From: an uncultured Prevotella sp. | GTDB taxonomy: Bacteria > Bacteroidota > Bacteroidia > Bacteroidales > Bacteroidaceae | Assembly: GCA_934215545.1 (NCBI GenBank) | Contig: CAKQAD010000026.1 | Location: 1-19,480 of the forward strand | Length of the DNA stretch: 19,480 bases | Direction: 5' to 3' | Shown here: positions 13,694 through 19,480 of the stretch, piece after piece | How the letters are laid out: the number at the start of each line of letters is the position of its first letter | Position numbering within the stretch: position 1 is the stretch's first letter | Position numbers and translations under genes: made by a program | The notes under the pieces: model-generated | The model's input: only the letters and a program-made list of their open reading frames with translations | Told to the model about the DNA's origin: nothing | Databases searched by the model: none

Positions 13694-15400
13694 ATGATTA
13701 AACGATTATTCTTATTACTCTTCGCTGTGGTGATGCACGCTGCGGTGTATGCACAAGGCGAGGCAGAGATGAAGTTCAGCAACGACTTCCATGAGTCGAC
13801 TGGACAGCTGGGAAATCTCACATCCATGTTCGTCACCGACAAGACATGGACTGATATGAATGGCGAGCTGGGATCTATCGTGCGCATCAAGGTTACTGGC
13901 ATGTCGGTGTCGGAGATGGCAAAACTCGAAATAATCGGCTCTGCCAATGCAAGTGTGCACGATACCCAATTCCTGGAGAAAGAACAAGAGTGGATAGTGC
14001 CCCTCTCTAAAGGCACTGGCATGTGGCTGGAGATGAAGCACCCGACTTACGGCGGAAGCACACGTCTGAATCTTCCTAAGCTCAAGGAGAAGACAATGTA
14101 TGAGGTTACGCTCGTGAACAACCGCACCACATCAATCGTAGTGCGCTCACTGCCTGCAGGCGTTGATGTGTATCTCGATGGCAATCACCATGGCAAGACT
14201 CCTTGCGAGATTACGGGCCAGCGCTATGGCAAACACAACCTAAAGCTGTTGTTGGGCGAGAAGTCTAAACAAATGGAGATAGACGTAGAGGAAGGACACA
14301 CCGTGTTCGAGGACTTCGACTTCCGCCAGCGTCATAAGCTCAACATCACCAGTTCTGAGAGCAACACTACACTGTATGTCGACGACAAATGCATCGGCCA
14401 GGCTCCAGTCATGGGCTTTGAGGTGCTGGTGGGTCCGCACACTTTCAAAGCGGTACACGCAAGCACACATAAGGGTTACTACAGCGAGCAGACCGACGAG
14501 CAGACCATCGATATTTCTACACAGACGGAGGTGAAGCTCTACCCCATTAAGAAGGGTAACGTGCAGGTGCTCACAAGATATGCTGGCAGAACCGTAAACG
14601 CCGAACTGGTGGTAGACAACAAGGAAAGATACGATAATGAACCAAGCTACAAGGTGAACCTTCCTTACGGCATGCACACATTCAGAGTGTCGTATTATGG
14701 CAAGTCGAAACAGAAGACTATAAACGTGAACAAGCCTGAGTCGACACATACATTCAAACTCAGCGCCAAAAACGATATTGTATGGCCTTGGCAGCGCGAA
14801 TACGACATTGCACCGGTGGGCTTCTCGCTGGCTTATGTCAACAAGCAGCTTGTCACTACTGGCGAAGGACTAAAAGTAAAAGAGAATGGTGTATGGCCTA
14901 TTGCCGATGGCAAGGACAAGCTGCTTCATGGTGTGCAGGTTGGTATGCACTTCCAGCCATGCTTCAAGTTCGGATTGGGTCTGTACACTGGTATCTACTA
15001 CGAGTTCTACATGTCGACCAATAAAGACTACGAATACGACGAGTTTATGGAGCACAATGCATATGTGCCTGTTCATCTCTACTATCGTATTCCTTTCGGC
15101 AGAAAGGTGGCATTGTCGGCACATGGTGGTTTGGGCTTTAGCTACGCATTCTATGGTGCCTACTCATCAAAAGACAGCGACATCGAAGACTACACCGACT
15201 TCTATGGCGAAGATGGCTTCCCAAAGAAGTTTAATATGGGATTGGAAGTTGGTGCAGGCTTGCGCTTAGGTCCTATACAGCTCAACTTCCAATATTCGAA
15301 GGGTTTGACCGATCATGAAAAATATAAAAATCAGGGCGACTACAAGACAAAACAAAACAAATATACCTTTGGCTTGTCGTATATGTTCAGCGCAGAATAA
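13694..15400 (+). CDS. PEGA-repeat protein with C-terminal outer-membrane beta-barrel
   Basis: This 568-residue exported protein has a signal peptide (1-21, ending AVYAQ). Residues about 22-145 form the N-terminal beta domain often seen before PEGA repeats in Bacteroidetes (DMNGELGSIVRIKVTGM, EQEWIVPLSKGTGMWLEMKHP, TMYEVTLVNN). Three PEGA-like units follow: about 148-215 (SLPAGVDVYLDGNHHGKTPCEI), about 216-292 (SSESNTTLYVDDKCIGQAPV) and about 293-360 (YAGRTVNAELVVDNKERYD, then LPYGMHTFRVSYYGKSK). PEGA units are small surface beta-sandwiches thought to bind cell wall or partner proteins. From about 375 to the end the sequence becomes barrel-like, with strands such as VGMHFQPCFKFGLGLYTGIYYEF, ALSAHGGLGFSYAFYG, FNMGLEVGAGLRLGPIQLNF and KYTFGLSYMFSAE. 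So the protein is probably tied to the outer membrane with its PEGA part in the periplasm. It is second in an operon with the LPP20-like gene and is followed by a terminator. Confidence 0.85.
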   Translation: MIKRLFLLLFAVVMHAAVYAQGEAEMKFSNDFHESTGQLGNLTSMFVTDKTWTDMNGELGSIVRIKVTGMSVSEMAKLEIIGSANASVHDTQFLEKEQEWIVPLSKGTGMWLEMKHPTYGGSTRLNLPKLKEKTMYEVTLVNNRTTSIVVRSLPAGVDVYLDGNHHGKTPCEITGQRYGKHNLKLLLGEKSKQMEIDVEEGHTVFEDFDFRQRHKLNITSSESNTTLYVDDKCIGQAPVMGFEVLVGPHTFKAVHASTHKGYYSEQTDEQTIDISTQTEVKLYPIKKGNVQVLTRYAGRTVNAELVVDNKERYDNEPSYKVNLPYGMHTFRVSYYGKSKQKTINVNKPESTHTFKLSAKNDIVWPWQREYDIAPVGFSLAYVNKQLVTTGEGLKVKENGVWPIADGKDKLLHGVQVGMHFQPCFKFGLGLYTGIYYEFYMSTNKDYEYDEFMEHNAYVPVHLYYRIPFGRKVALSAHGGLGFSYAFYGAYSSKDSDIEDYTDFYGEDGFPKKFNMGLEVGAGLRLGPIQLNFQYSKGLTDHEKYKNQGDYKTKQNKYTFGLSYMFSAE

Positions 15401-15447
15401 ACGGCGCCTCTGATACAGAAGCAACAAATCGCTCCTATAAACACACT

Positions 15448-15501
15448 ACTACCGGCACTTGATTATGGATGTTTCCATAAACAAGTGTCGGTAGTGTTTT
15501 T
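15448..15501 (+). terminator. Rho-independent terminator of the PEGA operon
   Basis: ACTACCGGCACTTG (15448-15461) pairs with CAAGTGTCGGTAGT (15482-15495), 13 of 14 positions, with a 20-base loop and a following GTTTTTAT. Confidence 0.88.
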
Positions 15502-15536
15502 ATAAAAGAACTGCTATTGGTGTTTTTCAAAGCAGG

Positions 15537-15650
15537 CTGACACATCGACTGACACATTACTGGTATTTCTACATGTTGTGAGCAACCAAATGCCAGCTTT
15601 TACAAGCTGATGCTCAATGCATTAATGCTGGACTGACACTTCTGACACTT
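15537..15650 (+). repeat. CTGACACWT short repeats in a gene-free gap
   Basis: CTGACACAT occurs at 15537 and 15549 (12 bases apart) and CTGACACTT at 15633 and 15642 (directly abutting). A GA-rich then GT-rich tract follows at 15673-15692. The stretch 15502-15735 otherwise holds no gene or promoter that I can support. The arrangement recalls leaders or remnants next to Bacteroidales mobile elements, but that is from memory and weak. Confidence 0.5.
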
Positions 15651-15734
15651 CTTTTCATGCAAAAATCCTATATAGGAGAGAGAGTGTGTGTGCATGACGT
15701 AACTGCTGTGTCATTGCTTTTATACATAAAAAAA

Positions 15735-15780
15735 TCATCTGAGACATGGGATGATAAAAATCACGTCATGTCTCAGATGA
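15735..15780 (-). terminator. Rho-independent terminator of the DUF4831 gene
   Basis: TCATCTGAGACATG (15735-15748) is perfectly complementary to CATGTCTCAGATGA (15767-15780), a 14-base-pair stem. On the minus strand it is followed directly by a run of seven T residues, so it ends leftward transcription 43 bases after the stop codon of the DUF4831 gene. Confidence 0.92.
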
Positions 15781-15822
15781 AGCGGGAAAATATCGTTAAT
15801 TAAAAAACCTTAGCATGGAGCT

Positions 15823-16869
15823 TTATTCCAATGGCTCGGTGTCGAGCTTTGTCACGGCACCGGTAGCGGTATCGAGCTTTATCTTCGATGTGAATTTCTT
15901 GCCAAACAAAGCACCGCTGAGCATCTCCACTTTGCCAAACTGTGCGGCGTAGGTTTCGAAGTAGGCCTTGTTAGTGCCGTCGGCAGTGAGTGTGAGGCGT
16001 ATCTTGCCAGGCAGGCTCACACCAAGTTGAAATTCGTCTTTCTCCTTCTTTGCCTCCTCAGCCACGGCAGGTGCTGCCATTATGGAGTTCTCGTTGTCGA
16101 TGTTCATATAGTAAGGCTCGCCAGAGAGGTCGTCGGCAGTGGCAAATCCGAATTTCTTCGAGAAGCGGAACACCACGGTGCGCTTGGCAGACGGCTCTGG
16201 CACGAAGGTGACAACATGCTCTGTGGTGTCGACCTTTGTGGTGCCAAGGAACAGCTGCATGAGTGCTGCCTCCTGCGTGTTGAGCTGTGCATACATCAGT
16301 CGGAGCTGCTCACCATCCTTCGGCATGAAGTCGGCTTCGCCACGCGACAACTGGTTGCGCGAGTCGCGAATGTCGTAAATCTCCTGCGCCACAAGCTGTG
16401 CCATCTTTGGCAGGTTGCCCGCCGAGAGAACATCTTGGCTCATATAGTCGTAGGGATTGAGCGGTGTGGGCTGCGGTGCCGGGGTGAATGTTGTAGGTGC
16501 AGCGGCTTTGTCGCCTTTGGTATTGATGGCAAGCAGACAGCCGTTGACATCGGTGTCGACAGAGAGCACGGTGTGCTTCTTGTCGACGAACACTGCAAAC
16601 TGCTTCGACTCGTCGGCACGTCCCTCGGTGCTGAACTTATAGCCCACAATGCGATAGTCGGCAGACGGCTGCGTTGGAGCATCCTTCTGAAAGTAGATTT
16701 TGGCATAGTTGGCGAGCTGTCCTGGAGTGGTTGTCGTCTTCTCCACGAGCACCTGCATGCGCACTGCCGTCTTTGGCAGGAAATATGTAAGTCCTTCGGT
16801 GGGCTTGTTGGCAGCAGTGACGGCTATCGTCATTGCCGCAGCAGCTATTGTAGTGATTAGTCTGTTCAT
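15823..16869 (-). CDS. DUF4831 family exported protein
   Basis: This 348-residue protein has an N-terminal signal sequence (about 1-20, MNRLITTIAAAAMTIAVTAA). The mature N-terminus, GLTYFLPKTAVRMQVLVEKTT, and the central IYDIRDSRNQLSRGEADFMPKDGEQLRLMYAQLNTQEAALMQLFLG are the landmarks I associate with DUF4831, a family almost confined to Bacteroidetes. The end is beta-rich (LPGKIRLTLTADG, FETYAAQFGKVEMLSGALF). A Pro/Ala/Thr-rich stretch (AAAPTTFTPAPQPTPLNPYDY) joins the two halves. No enzymatic motif is evident and no function is known to me. It follows the NAD(P)HX repair gene by 117 bases, which include a -7 box (TAATTTTG on the minus strand), so it probably has its own promoter; the association between the two may be positional only. 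Confidence 0.75.
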   Translation of the reverse strand: MNRLITTIAAAAMTIAVTAANKPTEGLTYFLPKTAVRMQVLVEKTTTTPGQLANYAKIYFQKDAPTQPSADYRIVGYKFSTEGRADESKQFAVFVDKKHTVLSVDTDVNGCLLAINTKGDKAAAPTTFTPAPQPTPLNPYDYMSQDVLSAGNLPKMAQLVAQEIYDIRDSRNQLSRGEADFMPKDGEQLRLMYAQLNTQEAALMQLFLGTTKVDTTEHVVTFVPEPSAKRTVVFRFSKKFGFATADDLSGEPYYMNIDNENSIMAAPAVAEEAKKEKDEFQLGVSLPGKIRLTLTADGTNKAYFETYAAQFGKVEMLSGALFGKKFTSKIKLDTATGAVTKLDTEPLE

Positions 16870-16914
16870 TATATATCGTGTAATTTAGTAAAACCGTTTG
16901 TTTATGTAGGTGTG

Positions 16915-16922
16915 CAAAATTA
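16915..16922 (-). promoter_or_regulatory. -7 promoter element of the DUF4831 gene
   Basis: CAAAATTA on the plus strand reads TAATTTTG on the minus strand, matching TAnnTTTG, 46 bases before the ATG at 16869. The -33 box is weak. Confidence 0.55.
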
Positions 16923-16986
16923 ATTTGAAATGCATAACTTTTTATAAGATTCATATATGCGATTAATTTTGAACATCTACTTATGC

Positions 16987-18504
16987 TTATTTGCCATATA
17001 GCTGTGCAAAAGCCAATGGCAATGCCTCTATCAGGTCGCTTGCTATCATGCACTCCTTGCCAAGTTCGCCTGCAGCAATGTCGCCTGCCAGTCCGTGCAG
17101 ATACATGGCAATGAGGCAAGCGTTCTTGCGCGAGTAGCCACGCGCCAGCAGGGCGGTGATGATGCCAGTGAGCACATCACCAGAGCCGGCTGTCGCCATT
17201 CCAGAATTGCCTGAGGTGTTGAACACCACGCTGCCATCGGGAAGGCATAGTGCGGAGTGATGCCCTTTGAGTATGATGTATGCGCGGAGGTCTTCTGCCA
17301 TATCGCGCGCCAGGCGCAGGCGTTCAAAGTCGGAGTGTGGCGGGCGGCCCGCCAATCGGTCGAGCTCACGTGGGTGGGGCGTCATTATCACGTTGTCGGG
17401 CAACTTATGTATGCATGAGGAGTGTGCTCCGAGCATGTTCAGCGCATCGGCATCGAGCACTATGGGGCATTGGGTCTGCTGCAGCTGCGACATTAGTGCC
17501 AGTGCCGAGTCTTCGCTTTGTCCGAGTCCCGGACCTATGCCCACGGCATCGTAGTCGTCGGTGGCCACTGCCTCGGAGTAGTGGTCGTCGCGGTCGAGCA
17601 GGCACACTGCCTCGGGCACCGATATCTGCATTATGTCGCAGTTGGTGCGTGGTGTCAGCGTGGTGAGCTTGCCCACTCCACTGCGCAGACATGCCTTCGA
17701 GGCGAGCACTGCTGCTCCTGCCATGCCATAGGAGCCGGCAATGAGCAGTGCATGACCCATCGTCCCTTTGTGGGCGAAGTCGTCGCGTTGCAGCATCTGC
17801 GACTTCACATACGATGGCTTGATGGTGCAGAATGGAGTGTCTACCTTGGCTATATATTCTTTCGACAGGCGTATGTCGAGCACCTTCACCATGCCAAGAT
17901 ACTGCTGGCAGTCGGCCATATACATAGCCAGTTTCTTCATCTGCAGCGTTAGTGTGAGGTCGGCTTTCACTATTGCCGATGGGTCGTTGTGGGTGTTGTC
18001 CTCGCACATGAGACCGGAGGGAATGTCGATGCTCACCACCTGCGCTGCTGATTGGTTGATGTATTTCACCAGCGAGGCAAAGCCCCCGTCGAGAGGTCGG
18101 TCGAGCCCAGAGCCGAAGAGTCCGTCGACGATAAGTGTGTGGGAGTTGAGCTGTGGCGGGTCGAAATTGGTGCGCACTTCTGTGATGTTGCGCACCACGC
18201 CCTCGTTCACTATGCGGTCGCGGTTTTTCTGACACTCCTCGCTGAGTATTCCCTTTACATTAAATAAGAATGCATCCACCACATAGCCTTTCTCTGCCAG
18301 CATGCGCGCCACTGCCAGCGCGTCGCCACCATTGTTGCCTGGACCTGCAAACACCACTATATATGTGGCTGTGTTCCATTGCTCGCAGATGGCATTCGTT
18401 ATGGCGCGTGCAGCACGCTCCATGAGTTCTATTGAAGCCACCGGCTCGTGTTCGATGGTGTATTTGTCGAGTTCGTGAATTTGGGCTCCGGTTAGAATTT
18501 TCAT
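16987..18504 (-). CDS. nnr: Bifunctional NAD(P)H-hydrate epimerase / ADP-dependent NAD(P)HX dehydratase
   Basis: This 505-residue cytoplasmic repair enzyme restores NAD(P)H that has been damaged by hydration. The N-terminal YjeF_N domain (about 1-220) interconverts the R and S forms of NAD(P)HX and shows FAGPGNNGGDALAVARML (from residue 52), VDGLFGSGLDRPL and VSIDIPSGL. The C-terminal ribokinase-like domain (about 235-505) removes water from S-NAD(P)HX using ADP and shows KGTMGHALLIAGSYGMAGAAVLA, GIGPGLGQ, VLDADALN, MTPHPRELDRL, ILKGHHS and the NTSGNSGMATAGSGDVLTGI signature with the catalytic aspartate. Both domains look intact and length is normal for the fused form. The ATG at 18504 gives MKILTGAQIHELDKYTIE, the usual family opening. 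Upstream is a good leftward promoter (18566-18596), so the gene heads its own transcript. Confidence 0.96.
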   Translation of the reverse strand: MKILTGAQIHELDKYTIEHEPVASIELMERAARAITNAICEQWNTATYIVVFAGPGNNGGDALAVARMLAEKGYVVDAFLFNVKGILSEECQKNRDRIVNEGVVRNITEVRTNFDPPQLNSHTLIVDGLFGSGLDRPLDGGFASLVKYINQSAAQVVSIDIPSGLMCEDNTHNDPSAIVKADLTLTLQMKKLAMYMADCQQYLGMVKVLDIRLSKEYIAKVDTPFCTIKPSYVKSQMLQRDDFAHKGTMGHALLIAGSYGMAGAAVLASKACLRSGVGKLTTLTPRTNCDIMQISVPEAVCLLDRDDHYSEAVATDDYDAVGIGPGLGQSEDSALALMSQLQQTQCPIVLDADALNMLGAHSSCIHKLPDNVIMTPHPRELDRLAGRPPHSDFERLRLARDMAEDLRAYIILKGHHSALCLPDGSVVFNTSGNSGMATAGSGDVLTGIITALLARGYSRKNACLIAMYLHGLAGDIAAGELGKECMIASDLIEALPLAFAQLYGK

Positions 18505-18565
18505 ATCTTGCGGTGTTTATACAATTGTCAATAATGTTTTTAGGGCGTTATTTGCTAATAGGGCA

Positions 18566-18596
18566 TAAAGATAGTGCAAATAAAAGAAACAGCCAA
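18566..18596 (-). promoter_or_regulatory. Leftward promoter of the NAD(P)HX repair gene
   Basis: On the minus strand, TTG (plus 18594-18596), a 20-base spacer and TATCTTTA (plus 18566-18573) fit the Bacteroidetes -33/-7 pattern with one mismatch in the last -7 base. The leader would be about 55 bases. Confidence 0.55.
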
Positions 18597-18630
18597 CCAA
18601 AAGCCGAAAAATATTTATTTTTTACAATTC

Positions 18631-18750
18631 TTGGATGGTAAAAGTGGCGTCCGAGGTCAACGCACAGGCATAAAGACATTGGCATGCAAGCAGAAGGGCA
18701 AGCCCGTTGATGTGAAGTACTTTGTGCCGATAACTTTTAGTCAGAAGTAG
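18631..18750 (+). pseudogene. Relic of a TonB C-terminal domain
   Basis: Read on the plus strand from 18631, the frame ends CKQKGKPVDVKYFVPITFSQ and stops at 18748-18750. Its final 20 or so residues fit the closing strand of Bacteroidetes TonB energy-transducer domains (typically ..PGKQKGKPVxVKYTVPITFxLQ). The codons before it (LDGKSGVRGQRTGIKTLA) do not look like TonB, there is no start codon or room for the rest of the protein, and both flanking genes are on the opposite strand. It is best read as the last fragment of a deleted or rearranged gene. Assignment rests on one short motif. Confidence 0.5.
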
Positions 18751-18784
18751 TTGAGAACACTATCATTATCAAACAAACAAAGAA

Positions 18785-18830
18785 AAAGAGCGAAGTCGTT
18801 GCTAATTAATAACATTCGACCTCGCTCTTT
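18785..18830 (-). terminator. Rho-independent terminator of the GH36 gene
   Basis: AAAGAGCGAAGTCG (18785-18798) pairs with CGACCTCGCTCTTT (18817-18830), 13 of 14 positions. On the minus strand the stem runs into TTTTTCTTTG. It lies 53 bases after the stop codon of the minus-strand gene. Confidence 0.88.
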
Positions 18831-18883
18831 ACTAATCAAAAACTTCTTAAACCTATATTACCCAACTACTTTACAAATATCAT

Positions 18884-19480
18884 TTACTTGAGCGTCAGCA
18901 CGTGGCTTGTGCCATCCTGTGCTGTAAATACGTTCAATCCAACCTTCATCAGATAGTCGCCACTATACTGCTTGCCGTCGCACTCAAGCTCCGAAGCCTT
19001 GCCTGGCATAAGGTTGGTCTCCTTTACAGTATACATCTTGCTTGCATCCAAGCCCTGAAGCTTCACGTTAAGCAGTGGTTCTTTGTAACGTGGATGCAAA
19101 TCGTAGGCAAAGAGTACGGCACGCTGCTTGTCCTTGCTTACATAGTTGATGGCACAATGACTACCATCGTATGGAGAAATCAAACGATACTGGTCGCCCT
19201 CAAGAATCATAGGCTTCATATCGTTGTAGTTCTTTACTGCCTGCTGTACAAACTTATAATCGTCAGCCGAGAGCGACTTAAGGTCGATATCGAAACCTAG
19301 CTTGCATGAGCTGCAAACATCGGTGCGGAACTTAACAGATGTATTTTTGTTCCAGTTGGTTACATGCGAACCCATAGTCTTAGCCGGGAAGAACTTAGAC
19401 AGGCTCCACTGTATGTAGATGCGCTCATATGGGTCGGTATCGTCAGAACACCAGAACTCTGTGAAGTACTTCAGCATCTC
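18884..19480 (-). CDS. GH36 alpha-galactosidase, C-terminal part only
   Basis: The frame is open to the right edge of the window (Glu codon at 19478-19480), so only about the last 198 residues are present and the start lies outside. The visible part opens with YFTEFWCSDDTDPYERIYIQ, the late TIM-barrel segment of family GH36 in which the SDxTD aspartate is the likely acid/base (as in lactobacillus MelA). It continues with FPAKTMGSHVTNW, VKFRTDVCSSCKLGFDIDLKSL and a C-terminal beta-sandwich (RAVLFAYDLHPRY, GLDASKMYTVKE, DYLMKVGLNVF). The nucleophile segment (KWDxN) should lie just beyond the window edge. The enzyme would release alpha-1,6-linked galactose from raffinose-type sugars, melibiose or galactomannan. 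It ends in a good terminator. With the GH2 and GH125 enzymes it makes three exo-acting glycosidases within 17 kb. Export cannot be judged without the N-terminus. Confidence 0.92.
   Translation of the reverse strand, partial: EMLKYFTEFWCSDDTDPYERIYIQWSLSKFFPAKTMGSHVTNWNKNTSVKFRTDVCSSCKLGFDIDLKSLSADDYKFVQQAVKNYNDMKPMILEGDQYRLISPYDGSHCAINYVSKDKQRAVLFAYDLHPRYKEPLLNVKLQGLDASKMYTVKETNLMPGKASELECDGKQYSGDYLMKVGLNVFTAQDGTSHVLTLK

Noticed and set aside
17405..18235. 276-codon open frame on the minus strand in a second frame within the NAD(P)HX repair gene
   Set aside because: It overlaps a well-conserved enzyme in another frame and reads as Arg/His/Ser-rich sequence without domain features.

Overview
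The window looks like chromosomal DNA of a Prevotella-type member of the Bacteroidales. The clues are Bacteroidetes promoters (-33 TTTG or TTG, a 19-20 base spacer, -7 TAnnTTTG), little use of Shine-Dalgarno sites, many exported proteins whose signal peptides end in ..SAQ or ..NAQ, and families typical of the phylum (DUF4831, PorT, GH125, an LPP20-like protein beside a PEGA/beta-barrel protein). Identifications were made by reading motifs; no database search was run.

Layout. 1-401 is the 3' end of an OmpA/MotB-type peptidoglycan-binding gene. 663-1601 is a DMT/EamA permease. 1884-6259 is a probable two-gene unit: a small secreted protein of unknown function and a 1226-residue secreted GH2 beta-galactosidase with an extra N-terminal domain. 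A strong terminator there overlaps the promoter of a secreted GH125 exo-alpha-mannosidase (6375-7898). 7956-10355 is a tight run encoding a 5'-nucleotidase split into two proteins in reversed order (C-terminal domain lipoprotein first, metallophosphatase domain second), followed by a PorT-family outer-membrane barrel. 10628-11134 is a small OmpX-like barrel with its own promoter, long leader and terminator.

11135-11820 is the richest non-coding stretch. It holds a terminator, two copies of an intergenic inverted-repeat element (a third is at 555-637), a leftward promoter-like site with no gene, and five ATTACA motifs spaced exactly 22 bp apart. 11821-15400 is a two-gene operon: an LPP20-like/NTF2-like secreted protein and a PEGA-repeat protein ending in an outer-membrane barrel. 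The minus strand then carries a DUF4831 protein (15823-16869), the bifunctional NAD(P)HX epimerase/dehydratase (16987-18504), and the C-terminal part of a GH36 alpha-galactosidase (18884 to the window edge). Between the last two lies a plus-strand relic of a TonB C-terminus.

The genes suggest a saccharolytic gut-type bacterium that removes galactose and mannose from glycans, salvages nucleotides in the envelope and invests heavily in outer-membrane proteins. There is no SusC/SusD pair, so this is not a classical polysaccharide utilisation locus. I see no tRNA, rRNA, CRISPR array, insertion sequence or intact phage gene. The best candidates for something undescribed are the 22-bp phased ATTACA array, the dispersed inverted-repeat element, and the LPP20-like/PEGA-barrel pair.
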